Shown here piece by piece: positions 48,635-61,507 of a stretch of 64,000 bases of DNA. The stretch covers positions 29,199-93,198 of the forward strand of contig MU404192.1 in the NCBI GenBank assembly GCA_022695795.1. Reading direction: 5' to 3'. Position numbers and translations under genes: made by a program. Under the pieces are notes generated by a model. It was not told the origin of the DNA. It saw only the letters and a program-made list of their open reading frames with translations, and did no database searches. This DNA comes from Biscogniauxia marginata. Lineage: Eukaryota; Ascomycota; Sordariomycetes; Xylariales; Xylariaceae. The stretch's first letter is position 1. Each line of letters opens with the position of its first letter.

Positions 48635-50236
48635 GGCGGCGTAGGTACTCTCGCTTTCCTTGCTTTGCGATCTCTTGAAATAAGAAGCAATACCCCTCGA
48701 AGAAAATCGTTTTCGGAGAGCTTGAGAAGAAGAGCCTACGGTACGGACCGAGGCTTGAATTGTTAGCAAGTTGGATCGAATGATTGATTCTATTCCCCCC
48801 GCATCGGCTCGAAGCTCGAGCTTCTTCTAGTGCTTCCAACTTTTTTGACAGGTGATGGTGGGAGTGGGACGTGAATAAGACAACCTTAGGTACCAGGTAG
48901 CAGGCGGGATAATCCGTAGGTTAAGCTACGCCACTTGTGGCAGCTTCAGCCACAATACCCCTAGCTTTCGGCCCTGGAGGTATCTCCAGCAGGTACATGA
49001 GCTGATTGGGTACCTAGGTACTTATGGAAAGGTAGGAGACAAGCAGTCTAGACCTATGACATCAACCGTATGTAAATGCTACCTATAATAGATACCTACC
49101 TAGATACTGCAATAATAGAGACAGTTATAGAAGCAATATTAAACGAAATATGGCACCAATTAGTTGGTCGCTAACCTTCCCGTCTCGTAGGAATGCTCCT
49201 CGCAAACCTACATAAACCAACCAATCAATTAAAGAGCCTCCCTCATAGTTAGTTTTCCCATTCCAGCGCTCACGATGTTGGAACCACACACATACACACG
49301 TCCATATATGTATGTATATGTAATCTGGTCTGGAATGGGGAATTGGAAAGGGTATAAGTGGGAAGAAGAAAGAAAAAGGCGTAGAACAGAATTTAGTTCA
49401 GTCCCCCTTGTGTTCTGAGTTCTGTGTTTTTTGTCTTTTGCCCTCCTTTATTAGGTTTTCCTCATCTCTACTATAACTACAAGTACAATGCCCAGACACC
49501 TACACATCTCATCTCGCCTTCATCATCAACATATCTTCTCTAGTTCTCGATTCCTGCCAAGCCGGGTCTGCTCACTTTCTTCTTTCTCCAACGAAGAAAG
49601 GACAAAAACCTATAGGCCGGAGCGTACACCCACACCCTCTCTCTCTCTCTCAAGCCAGCGTTGCAAAACATTGCGTGTCCGCCGAGAGGGGAAAGATGCC
49701 GATGCCAAACAGTTTACCATCCATGCTCGTCGATCCTGATAGAGGGCGCGCGGAGACAAAAAAAAATGAAGAAGAGAAAAAGGAAAAAAGAAAATCATAT
49801 GCACAAATGCCGTTCCTCGCAGTGTAATGCCACCGAAATGCTCATCATGTGCCGTACTTGCCTGCCAAACAAACTGCAGGTCGAAAAGAAGAAGACGACG
49901 CCCTCGCCTAAAAGAAAAATCAAACATGACAACAGCCCATACCGAGCACTCTATTCTTTTTGGTAATCCCACAGTACGCCTTAGACAAAGTCTCCTCCTT
50001 GAAAAGGGGACGGCAAGAAGCAGTCTCTAGACAAAACTCCAGCATGATTAGGTATTCGCGTCGACTTATTATTAGAGTGGAAGCCCGTCAACGTAGGAGA
50101 ATGTCGACATTATTCTCCCAAAAAACGCTTCCGAAAATATGAGTTGTGACCAGATTCGTCGTGTGTTTGGAAAGAGGCCTTGCGAGAGAAGTATGAGAAG
50201 TCTTATGAAACAATGTCGTCGTGCCATGCTCATTAA
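48635..50236. other. Intergenic
   Basis: No supported gene. Several TACCTAGGTA-type motifs occur (about 48888-48900, 49010-49022 and 49085-49105). A small plus-strand frame at 49488-49739 is Ser/Arg-rich without family features and is not called. The left end should contain the Sco1 promoter. Confidence 0.5.
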
Positions 50237-52368
50237 TCAAGGTCGGCTGACTTGACTCTGACTAGCGCTAGTACGGCTGCGTTCTTCCTCTTCTTCGAGC
50301 ACGTCACTCAGACGAGTGGGGTGGTGGTGACGGGGTTGCAGTTCCTCCCAGCCGGGTGCGGAATAACCTGAACCACTATAGTCTGGCTCTGACGGATACT
50401 GAGGCTCTTGCCCACCGGGGCCAGTAGGCTGGTACACACCCGGTTGCGTCCCGGGAGTTTCAAATTCTTCTACTCCAAGATCAGTACCATGCGCTGGAGG
50501 AAGGGCGGAAGAAAAAATCATCTTCCTTGCGAGGGTTGAGCAGAATCCCAACCGACAGTGTACTTACCCTCACTGTAGGTGCCCTCCGAACCATAGCTTT
50601 GCTGGTGGTGGACAGCCGTTGGGGTCTGGTAGGCAGGGTTGCCAGCAGAAGACGTCGGAACAGGCTGGACTGCAGGAGCTTGGCCGTATTCGGGACGCGA
50701 CGTACGCGAAGTCGTAGACTGCGTGCGCTCGGAAGGTTCATGTTGACCGTAACGCGGGTCTCGCTGGGTGTCACCACGGCCGACCCCCTGTGTCATAGGT
50801 ACGACCTGAACGCCGCCGACGATAGTAGGCTGACCCATCTGTAGAGATGTGGTGCGATCACGTTCTTCTTGTTCACGTCGCCCAAGTTCCTCCCACGCAC
50901 GACGGGCCTCTTCCTTAGAGATGGTCAATTCCTTTCGCATCTCCGCCAGCTGTTTCTGAATCTTTGAGTTGCCTTTCTCGTGTTCAATGGCGTCACGAAT
51001 AGCGTCAGCTCTGCTTCGTCGCTCTTCCTCGAGAGCAGTCTCCAACATAGCAGTAACTTCTTGGTTCCGCTCCAGCTCTGCTCGCGTCTCGAAGAACCAG
51101 CGCTGAAACTTGCGCTCGGACGACGCGCGCAGACGCTGCAACTCAACCACAGCATGGAAGAGATTGGCACCAGCGGACGAAAGGTCGGTGACTTGTCGAG
51201 ATAGTTGTTGCGAAATGGCATCCTGACTGATTTCCTGCGCATTCTGTTCGAGTCGACGAATCCAGAAGCTAGTCAGGCCCTCCCAATGAGCGGACAGGGT
51301 CTCCCAGCGCTCAAACGCGTGCGGAAACGAGTTTCTACCTCGGCCAATTGCGGTTGACGTGTCGCCTAGTTGAGGTTGTGTACCAGAAGGACCAGCAATC
51401 GCAGGACCGGTGGGGGTAGGATCGGGCACACCTTGTGCAGGTCCCGCAGTCGTGCGATCGTGACGATGTTGCTGAGAAGCCTGCGCCTGGGCGCTGGTCG
51501 GTATTCTAGAAGGACCCGGCGCACCTTCACCAGCACCAGCAGGCACACGACCAGAGGTAGGCTGCGTCGACCGCCCTGTGCCAGAGGGCATACCACCAGC
51601 AGCGGAAGGGCCAGCAGCGGTAGCGGCAGCGGCAAGGCGGTCGTTCTCTCGTCGCAAAGCCTCTTGCTGCAGGCGCTCTTCGACCTCGGCGTGTTCGCGC
51701 TCGGCTCGCTCGCGTTCCTCGCGTTGTCGTGCTTCACGTGCAGCTCGTTCTTGCATGATGATGCGAGGTCCACGAATGCCAGAAGGCGAACCGTGGGCCC
51801 CGCGCGACGTGGTGGGTCGACCCGGCGACGTCGCGTTGCCATTGGAAGCGGTCATGCCTCTTCCTCCCATTAGGTCAGACATTTGGGCGTATAGTTCGAC
51901 GGGATCGTCGGAAATCTTCTTAGGGCCGCGCAAAGTCTCCTCGAGGGCGTATAGGATGGCGCTGTGGGTGTGCTTTGAAATGCGAACGGCGGGATGCGGT
52001 TCAGGTCTATCTGGGTCGAGAGAAGAGGAGGGATTCCAGCGGTGTACAGAAGAGGGTGGGGATGTCGAAGCAGCTAGGGAATCGTCGCTTAAATTGCCTT
52101 GCGAGAGTTTCCTGGCGAGCCGGCGGCGTTGATGTTGAGGTCGGTCTCTGGGCTCCGCATCCGCGAGTACGTACTGGCCTCGAGGACCGAGGGTGACAGC
52201 GACACGATCAAGGACAGGAGTAGTTTGCCGTTGGTCGAAGAACCGGGGCGACCTGCGCAGGCGACGTTGAGAGGCTGGAGAGGAATTCGGAATCTCGTGT
52301 TGCAATTGCTGGTCGTGGCAGTCGTGGAAGGTGTGATGAGAAGAGGGTTGAGAAGCGGGCATGGGCAA
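50237..52368 (-). CDS. Coiled-coil, low-complexity fungal protein of unknown function
   Basis: Two exons, 685 residues. Intron 50494-50567 (GTAAGT...CCAG) joins YSE to AHGTDLGVEE with the frame kept; without it the protein would end at residue 616. The N-terminal half is disordered and rich in Ser, Pro, Arg and Gln. A charged helix with Glu/Arg repeats lies at about 205-245 (REARQREERERAEREHAE). A well-ordered core spans about 355-510: FERWETLSAHWEGLTSFW, LSRQVTDLSSAGANLFHAV, ASSERKFQRWFFETRAEL, ending in a long coiled coil. The C-terminus is again disordered and ends in acidic LSDVLEEEEERS. I do not recognise a named family; the core looks constrained and probably is conserved among related fungi. 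A scaffold or cytoskeletal role would be a guess. Confidence 0.75.
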
Positions 52369-54690
52369 AAGAGGGAAAAGCAGAAAAACAAATCAAGTGA
52401 TGTGGTGTGTAAATTCGGGAGGTCGGGGGGACGACCTGGGCGGCGACACCAGCCAAAACCGTGGCTGGTCAGATGCTGGCTCCAGGGCCAGGAGCCGATA
52501 TTTCAATGGCGGGTATAAAGCAGCAGCGGCAGCAGCAGCAGCTCCACGTGTAGACCGCCTCGGATTGATCAGACAGAGGATAAATGAGAGGATAAAAAAT
52601 AAGGAAATAAAAGAATGTGAGCAGTGAGGTGTCTTGCAAGATGCGATTCGCGAACGCGTCAATCATCAATGTGCCCTTGGTTGGCAGATTTCAGTAATGC
52701 CCAAAAGTGACCGAAGCACGGCTCACGCAAGAGCTCCAACGCCCACGCCGCCCTGCGCTGCGCTGCACTGCAAGCAGCAGCACCACCGCTTGCTGGGCCC
52801 CAGCCGGCGACAGCAGCGCCGGCGCCGCCTGCCCACTGACGACTTGTGCAGATGCCGTGAAGCTAAAAATAAATAAAATGTTAGTATGGGTAGTGGTGTA
52901 TCGTCAAAAATGCACACATGTTCGCTGACTCGTCCCTCGAGGCTCGTGTGTGTAGGTAGGTAGCTTTGTGGAAGACGTGTTATGTTAAAAAAAAATAAAA
53001 GTTGGTCAAAGAATTAAATCGTCGCGACGACATTAGTACCTACCTATGAACCTTAATGGCAGGCAAGGGTACAAAGTACAAACAAGTTCACAGGTACAAA
53101 ATGAGCAGCATCACTGACTGGCTTGCACGGTCCAATGAGCAAACACTGCAACCAAGCCGTCCCTTTATATACCTACTTGCACCTTAATAATGATTCACCC
53201 AACCTAAATTTGCATAACCATTACCCCAGGGATGATGTGGAATTAATTTGGCATCTTTATGTCCCTAAGGCTCTTTCATTACCTTCTTATCCAGTACATT
53301 TGTAGGTACCTTATATACTACCTAGGTTACGTATCACCACAATTCATGCCACGAAATTATACATTACATAGGTGTACAAGTTCAAACAAATAATAGAGCG
53401 TCATGGAAATATAAGCATAATCCAAAAATCCCTCAAGTCTATTCATTTATTTAAAGCATCATGTTAAATCCGCTGTCACTACTCCGTATGCAGCTAAAGT
53501 AGGTAGCACCTATGAAATGTAGTATGCGGTGACCGACGGGAGTCCTCGTTGTGGAAGGCTGGGAAGCTAGGAAAAACTGGGAAATGGAAAATGTACCTAT
53601 AATACCGAGAGCTCAGCTCAGGTACGCGATGTGTTGTCATACCCCCGATAGCTACTGTAAAATAGACCCACTAGTCCGGGTGCTAGTGAACATGGGGTCG
53701 TTAGCGGCTTCTCTAGTGGTAGGCCCGTGTCCGCATGTCTCTGATCTGATCTCTAAATCTACATAGTGTAGGTGTTGGTCCGGGTATGGAAGATCGATCA
53801 CCTTGCAAACACAAGGCTAGGTACAACGAACCATACCCAAGTTCTGACGTTAGTATACATAGGTACTAAGCAAGACTGTAACGAAGGGATATCCCGGTGG
53901 CGATGAAAGAACACGCACTGACAGACGACAAGGACGATCGCAGCTCGTTCTGTTACGGGTCTCGGGATGGGGGCGTGTCTCATATGGGAAGGCTCCGGAC
54001 TGATGCAGCACTGCGAACTGTGCCTTGCAGGTAAAATCAAAGCACCCCAGAGTCACACGTGCACGCATACAAACACGCCATTATCATCAAGACCATCCCC
54101 AACTCTAATCCTATTTCTTCCTCTTAGGTTACACCACCTGAATGCTACCACGGTCCAGTTAGATACCTAGATACCTAGATGATTGATACTTTGTACCTCA
54201 GCAGACATCACACCCACACAACTGCAGGTGCGAAGGTACGTACCTAGGTACCTACAGCTATGATTTCTGGGGAAACAAGGTATAAACAAAGGGAAGCCCC
54301 GTCCACCTCGAAGCTCCGGTACGCACCTAATCAATTGGCCAATCAGCAGCTCCAATTCGTTTGAGAACCTTCTCAACTCGGAATTAATTTTGGTCAATGT
54401 CTCATCGTCACTGCGGGGCACCACCACCACTAAGGCACCAAACCTTTCTGCGAAACCCGACTTAGGTGTATGTATCAGGACATGTTATTAGCAGCGGCCG
54501 CAATCTTGATTATTATTTTGTTTTCAATACACAGAACAACATACCTATATGTATGCAAGACCATGTAGTAGTATATACGGCCATAGGGCATATAATAAGG
54601 CTCTTAAATGTCAGTAGTATAAAACTGAAGGTCGTAATATAGTACACATTGGTTGTTAGAAGCTAAGTAATAACACCGTACTAGAATCTA
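52369..54690. other. Intergenic
   Basis: No gene supported. A CAG-type run at about 52520-52545 and GC-rich low-complexity DNA near 52740-52830 generate shadow frames. TAGGTA/TACCTA motifs cluster at about 52955, 53037, 53303-53326 and 54160-54255. Confidence 0.5.
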
Positions 54691-57400
54691 CAAGGTTTAA
54701 TAAACTGTTTATTAATTATTAATAAGTAATTAATTATAAATTTATAGTTTTTAACATTTAAGTGTTTATATAAGTTAATATTAATTTAAGCTATTTTTAT
54801 TGTTTTTTATTGTTTTTTTAAATAAATAATTTTAATAACTTAATATAATATTATTTTTTAATAATAACTTTACAAATTTAATTAATAGATTTTCTTAATA
54901 AAATTAGTTAATTTTCTAATTAACAAGGTTTTTAAAGTTTATTAATCGTTTATTTATAAATCATATTATCTTTATTTATATTATATTTCGTCATTTTAAT
55001 TAAATTATATTACTTCTTTTTTAATTCTTTTTATATTTCTTATAAATTATTTATTAAACTTATAAATATAAACTAAAAACATTATTAAAGATAATTATTA
55101 TAAGTTATAATTAAAAAGAAATAAAGTGAAGTGAAATAAGGAACAAATAAAATAAAAACGATTAAAAATAAAAACGCTTATAATAATTAAAGCGGTTTTA
55201 AAGTAGTACTCTTCTTAATAGGCGTCTTTTAAAATGAGGAACAAATAAAGACATTAAAAATGTTAACAGTTAAAAACTTTTTAATAATTAAAATTTTTAA
55301 TACTTAATTTTTTATTAACGTTTATTACTTTTTAATAATTTATTAGTTATAAACTATTTATATATATTTTATTTTATTAAACGTTTAATTATTTAAATAT
55401 TAATTTATAATTAATTACTTATTTATATTTAAATAAAATTAAAAGTTTTTCGCGTTTAATACTTATATTATTTTAACTTTTTCGTTATTTAAACTCTCGG
55501 TTTTTTAAGTAATGTAATATTATGGCGATTTTTACTAGTTTTTAAGTTATTAGTTATATCGTCGTAATTTAATCGATTAAAAAGATAAAGAACCTTTAAA
55601 CGACAATAAAGTTTATTAAGTTAATTATAACAAAATCGTTTAAATATAAGCTTTAAATATCGAAACCGAATATTTATATTAACTTTTATTACGAAGATAT
55701 AATAAATAAATATAATTATCTTTTTTAAATTAAAATATAAATATATTTATCTTTTTCTTTTAATAAAACCCTTTACTACTTAACTTTTTAGCTTTTAAAT
55801 TTATTTATCTTATTATTAAAAGATTTTAATTAATTTTACGTAATTAATTATTTAAGCTTTTAAAAAAGGTCGTATATTTAATGAACCACCGCTTTTTTTT
55901 AAAAAGATCTTTTCGCTTAAAAAAACTTCGTATAAACTATTAAATTCGTTTTATTAAATACATTTAAAAATAGTAATATTAAGTTAATTTAATAGTTTAA
56001 AATGTTATATTAAACGGTTTCGTTTTTTTACCTTAGTTTTTTAAAGTTAAAAAGAAGCTTTAAAGTTTAATTTTAATATTGTTAAATTATCGGCTAAAAG
56101 CGATTTAAATCTTTTAAATCTTTTTAAAGCTTAAATTTATAAAAACTTTTAATTAATTATTAAGAAATCCGAAATAATTAACGAATCCCGCCGTTTATTA
56201 TTAGTTACTTATAAAGATTATAATTAAGTATTATAAGAACTTTTTAAACATTTAAATAATAAAAGAAAATATTTTAAAATAATAAATAAGTCCCGCTTAA
56301 ATCTTAATTTTAAGTCTTAACTTTAAACTTTAAGTTCTTTTAAAAATATCTCTTTTTTTTAGTTTATATTGTCTTTAATTAATACTTTTAACGGCGTTTT
56401 TTTAATATAAAAGGTTTATATTATTTCTTACTTTAAACGCGCGGATATAACGACTTAATTATTTATAACACGTTTATTACTATTTATAACACGATAATAT
56501 ATCTTTTTACGATTTAAACCTTGATTTAAGTTAACTTAATTTTTAATGCTTTTTTTACACGATATATTAAGTAGCAAAGTTAATATATTACGTATAAAAC
56601 TAAACTTATTAACTTTAATACCTTTATATTTAACCCGCTTAAAATTTAATATAACTATTTAAATTATTTTCACTTATAATATAGTTTAAAGTTTATTTCG
56701 TTTATTTATTAATGGTATAAATTCATTTAAATCCCGTGAATGTACTTAAAATAACTCGAAGTTTAATTAAAAATCACTTATAAAACAAGGAAATTTCAAA
56801 GGATTTTTCATTATGTCCCTTATTATTATTAAAACGATAAACCGCCTTATTAAACTCTAGGTATATAAGCATAAAAGCTTAATTATTTTTAAACTCGTTA
56901 AATTATAACTTAAAATTCTTTATATAATTTCATTTAAAAAGAAACAAAGTAATTAATAATATATATCTTTAAATTTAATAGTTATACTTTAAAATTATTA
57001 ATTATTATATATTAATTAAGATATTAACTTTATATAAAAACTTGTAATAAACCCGATTTAACTTGAAAACTAGTAGTTTAATAAATAATTATAATTTAAA
57101 AACGTTTTTTTCTTAACGTTATATAAATATAATAAGACGAATTAAACGAATTAAAAATTAAACTATATTTATATAAATAATAAAACTATTTATAAAGCTA
57201 TAAAGTCCTTTATAATATTATAAGTATAATAAGTTTATAAATAATAAAAAGGGGTTTTAAGTTTAAAGTTTAAAACTTATTAATAAATGTTTATAATTAA
57301 ATAATTATCCGGATTTTATAGTTTAAAAAATGTATGATCGTTTAATCGTTATATAATAACTAACCGTTGAAAATATTTAATGGTTAATTCACTATAAATT
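54690..57400. repeat. Second AT-rich RIP-mutated block
   Basis: About 2.7 kb of extreme AT-rich sequence with no open frame worth the name and scattered CG dinucleotides left in TTCG/ACG contexts, as in the first block. The length suits one DNA transposon. ACTGTTTATT occurs near both edges (about 54704 and 57397), but I could not prove terminal repeats or a target duplication. No domain could be read through the mutation. Confidence 0.75.
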
Positions 57401-57909
57401 TACTGTTTATTGGACTAGGTGGGGGGCTGGTACGGCAGAGAAGAGAAGAAAAAAAGAGTTTAGCTCTTTGACACTAGACTACACATGGTTACACACCTAT
57501 ATCCAAGGTAAGTATAGATTGCATGGGTTGGGCTGCAGGAAGCCGACGTGTTTAATCTGTTTACATTCTCGTGCATACCCGAACCAGCTTTTCGGGATCT
57601 CGCCGTGCTTTACCAGCATTAAGATTAAGGTACGTACCCGAGGCAGGCAGGCAGTAACCTAGGTAGTAGGTATTTACCTACATTAGCTATACCTAACCTA
57701 CTCCAACAATTCTTCCCGTCCTGTTTAATTAGCAAATTCATACATGTAGCAGATATCGGATTTGTGTCATGTCGTCAGTAACGGAAAAGCTCCCTCGCAT
57801 CTAACTAAGGCATTCTGAGCACACAGCAGCTCACTTTATTGGTTTTTATTTTTTTTTAATTTTTTTTTTTTTTTTTTTTTGGTTTTTTGGTTTTTTTAAT
57901 ATCTTTAAA
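57401..57909. other. Intergenic with poly-T tract
   Basis: Short spacer between the second RIP block and the Fta2-like gene. It contains TAGGTAGTAGGTATTTACCTA-like motifs at about 57658-57685 and a nearly pure T run at about 57841-57897, right before the ATG of the next gene. Confidence 0.6.
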
Positions 57910-58854
57910 ATGAGCAAACCCGACGATGATTCTCCCCCTGTTGATACGGATACGGATATCCTAGCTGGCCCTCCTTCAACTACTTATACCGACTTTAAAC
58001 ATGCTAGATTGCGCCAGTTTCCCGGCCACGCGGGAGATATTAAATGGCTAGAGTACCTAGGTCACGGGAAAGAAGGAATCGTTTTCAAGGCCAGCATCGG
58101 TAGCGGAGACCCCATCGCGATAAAGACCGTATGTGATCTTAGTACCCACAACGGTATTCATGAATGCCCGTTGCTAAATTCTGTGTCCCATCCATAGTTT
58201 TGGCTCACATAGCGGCCGGAACCTCATCGGCTACCTGGAGGTTCAGTCATCCACCGTGACTGGCCATTCGAGGACGAGTCACGCACCGTTGCACTACTTG
58301 AGAAAATCGGATGGGCCATGTCTCAGGCCGAGAGCGACCCCGGACAGAGTGTCAACATCAAGTACGGACCTCGGACAGGGCAAGATGCTATGCGCAACCT
58401 GAAAGCTTTTAGCGACGAAGAGCGATGTTCGTCACGGGGACCTGATGACCCTAATCTAACCGAACCACCGCCATTCCCCCCTTTTCCTAGGTGCTACGGA
58501 TGGATGAAAATTGAAAAGAATCAGCTTCCTTTACTCGACCCACCAGTAAGAGAGGCCGAAGACGACTCGAGTTGGTACTGGGCCATTATTTACGAACTAA
58601 TCCCTAGCACCGGTCAAGATATTACCGTTGGGCAGGGTTTTCTCGATTTCTGTTACGCTGTAGGGTTTGCCCTGGAGTTTTTCAAACCCGACAATTGGCG
58701 CGGGGGCAGACTAGTTGATTTAAACGACATCTGCTCACCACTTTCCCAGGGCTGGCGTATCAAGTCGGTGCGTTATCGTGAGGCTGCAAAGTGGTTCTGG
58801 ACTTTAGATCTTGTACAAGCTCCTAAACGCAAGATCGTAAAGACATGGCTGTAA
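57910..58854 (+). CDS. Fta2-like / protein-kinase-fold protein
   Basis: Two exons. Exon 1 (57910-58128) ends in WLEYLGHGKEGIVFKA...IAIKT, an N-lobe-like glycine loop and Lys strand. Exon 2 carries WPFEDESRTVALLEKI, FPRCYGWMKI, WAIIYELI and NWRGGRLVDLNDI. This pattern resembles the fungal Fta2 (Sim4 kinetochore complex subunit) family and related kinase-like proteins. The HRD and DFG motifs of active kinases are not present, so it is probably a pseudokinase-like fold. The acceptor matters. AG at 58197 leaves an in-frame TAG five codons later, whereas AG at 58212 keeps the frame open and gives 286 residues (intron 58129-58212). Homologs may carry the FW-type residues coded between the two acceptors, so a nonsense-mutated pseudogene remains possible. 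The role is inferred from family resemblance only. Confidence 0.55.
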
Positions 58855-60486
58855 ATCTAAGGCAAGTTGCGATGTCTTGGGGGGAAGAAAAAAAAAGAAT
58901 CTGTAAATATGTATTTACCCAACACGAAACATTTCCAAGTTTCCCAAGGATACACACCAAGATCATTTATGACGAGCAGACAATAACAAAATATAATTAC
59001 ATATATAGTTTTGTTCATCAAGCAGAGGTTCTTTTTCTATGCTAATTATCTCCACGTCGATGACTTAAAGGTTACCACCTACAGCTTAATGTAAAATGAA
59101 AATGCTAACCGAGATAGCCCCAGCTACTGGAGACCAACGGGGCAGTCTATTCTAGCTGCAAAGCGGTCTGTCTTAATGGACTAGCAGTGCCGGGTCGTGC
59201 GTACCTAGTCCGGACGGAGCGAACGGGTTCATAAGACGGGAGAGTCAAACGTCGGATTAGCCACCCTTCAGCGGTAAATAACATCATAAATCATTGTGCA
59301 ATTGGAATTAACACGTAGTTAATGTTCAGACACGCATCTCATATTTTAGTGGAATAATGCATGTCGAATACTAGAGAGTGATGGTTATCTGGCTGCAACT
59401 TTTCCGATATACTTGTAGCTATTTTAGAGGGTTGCCTACCTAACTTATAGATATTTCTTAGACCTCTGGAAAGTCACAGGGGCAGGAGCTATGCCTATGT
59501 TGTATCACTAATTCATTAAGCGGCAGCGGATATGACGCTCGAGTCAGCACCGATCTCAGGATCGACAAGCTAAATATACATGTAATACAGGAGACGAGAG
59601 TGTCGTTTCCGGTGACATCTCATCAGATTCCGGCGGAGCTAAAAGTGGAAACGGCATCGCCCCCGGGACGGAGCGGTTCGGCATCCGTTTCAGAACCCCG
59701 TGTTAGTACGAACACCACCACCTCCCACCAAATTTTAGCTTCTTATGACCTGTAGTTGGTTGCTTTGTCCTCGGTCCTGTCATCACTTTTCTGGGAACTC
59801 TTCTACCTTTACGTCCATTGGAGGCCTGTGAGTTGATGGCCATGGGTGCAATTTTGAACCCTGCCAACATTGATAGAAAGGGGCTCATTCTCGGCCACGC
59901 GCCAACAGCTGCGCTGTCCAATGAGATATCGAATATATGCAGGACGCGCTGCAGGAAATCCACAGCCATCGAGCATATACCCAATAATCTCAAAATCCTT
60001 CCACGACGTCACAGCTAATATGCACTTGCCCACTCTAGCTGTCATTCTGTTCGGCCAGATCGTTGGCCACACTTAGAATAGGCGCACTGAATTTTCATCA
60101 TCAGAATCCTCTGGCCGTACCATCGAAACGTCCGTGGAAGTAATATCCACTTTTTGCGTCCCATCTCCAATAGTTTTTCCCCTTGCTCCTTGGTCTGGAT
60201 GATTCGCGAGAGGATCTTTGTGCCGACGAGGCTTTCCGTTTCTGGCCACCGCTACAGGGAACGTAGTCATCCGCAGGTGGTAGCAGCTTCGACGAAGAGA
60301 CGGAGCTTTGGCGCCGTTGGCGTGGGCTGGCAGGCTTGCTCGACTATCACGTTCCTAGTTTCGTCTGCGTTCGTTTCCCCGAGAGTGCCGCCAGCAATAG
60401 ATAGAGGTAGCTATGTGGCGATATCCTCTACTTGTCAAGTATCGTAAGCGTTCTCTGATTTTCCGTCGTGGTCATGAAGCTTTCTT
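58855..60486. other. Intergenic, possible gene relic
   Basis: No complete gene. At 59700-60300 on the minus strand several phases hold short protein-like pieces (for example KNYWRWDAKSGYYFHGRF near 60135-60185) interrupted by stops. This hints at a decayed gene downstream of the Aurora copy, but I cannot name it. The rest shows nothing. Confidence 0.4.
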
Positions 60487-61507
60487 TCATTTTGTAACCG
60501 TCACGCCTCTTTGGCAATGCTTGACAATCCAGGGGTGTTTTTGGACCTGGTCGAGAGATAGTCTCTTTTCCGGGTCAACGACAAGTAGCTTGAGTCATGT
60601 TAATTTTCCGCCCAACAGCTGACAAAGGCCAAATATACTAACTCTCTTAATAAGATTTGTAGCCTCAGCACTCACAAACGATGGGACCTTCATACCCCCC
60701 CGAGCAATTCTCCTGGTTGTCATAACGGGAGTGTCTTCAAATGGCGCCTCACCTGCCAGAAATTCATAGGCTAATACACCTAAGGACCATAGGTCAACCT
60801 TCTCGTCGTAGGACTTGTCCGCGTTACGCGGCATAATCGTCTCTGGCGGTAGGTAGTCTAGTGTTCCGCAATAAGTCTTCCGACGACAGCTAGGTGCATG
60901 CACGCTCCAGCCGAAATCCGAGATCTTAATCTCACCATGGATGCCCACCAATATGTTCTCGGGCTTAATATCGCGATGAATAACATGCTTGCGATGTAAA
61001 TAACGCAACGCGTTTGCCATTTGCGCAATATATTGTGCTGCTTTCCACTCAGGAAATCGGGCCTCTTTACGTAGGTGCCTATATAGCTCGCCTCGGCCGG
61101 CAAACTCAAGAATAAGAAAGATCCGCTTGCTATCGTGGAAATGGCCGTAGAGCTTCAAGGTGTTGGGGTGGCGTAGGTTGCTCTGGATTTCAATCTCACG
61201 CTGTTCTGCCCTCTGCTTGGGACTCTTGATTCGATTTCTCTGCACTAGGGAGAGCTTTTCGAGTTGGCGACGTCTTTTGCTCATAGTTTTGGAGGGCGAT
61301 CTTGAGGAGGCTTGGCTGGGCCGGGGCTTGTGAGCGTGTTGTCAATATGGCTTTGACCTGTTTTGAGAGTGAGCTCTGTCAGCAGAGATTGAGTAAATAG
61401 GCATGAAGTGGGTGGGTTCTAGTAGGTACCTTTGGCTTCTGCTGCCCTCTGTTCTCGTCGTGAACGGACAGGCGTCCGAAGCGAGCCTCGAGGGTGCTGA
61501 CCGCCAT
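60487..61507 (-). pseudogene. Aurora kinase copy lacking its N-lobe
   Basis: The minus strand has three recognisable parts. 61507-61430 codes MAVSTLEARFGRLSVHDEN, the usual start of fungal Aurora kinases, and intron 61358-61429 leads to a Pro/Gln-rich tail segment (LKIALQNYE). From about 61210 on, the Aurora catalytic domain appears at [20 protein letters not shown], followed by [32 protein letters not shown] and [11 protein letters not shown]. Intron 60589-60642 leads to the end LLVVDPEKRLSLDQVQ...CQRGVTVTK and a stop at 60487. Everything between is missing: the family's GKPLGKGKFGRVYLA glycine loop and the ALK lysine strand are absent. The two parts also lie in different frames, with the N-terminal frame stopping at TGA near 61195. 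The internal ATG at 61284 would give a kinase domain unable to bind ATP normally. This is very probably a non-functional duplicate; Aurora is essential, so an intact copy should exist elsewhere. Confidence 0.85.

Noticed and set aside
50527..52518. Plus-strand frames of 105-184 codons across the coiled-coil gene
   Set aside because: Arg/Ser-rich antisense shadows of the 685-residue minus-strand gene.
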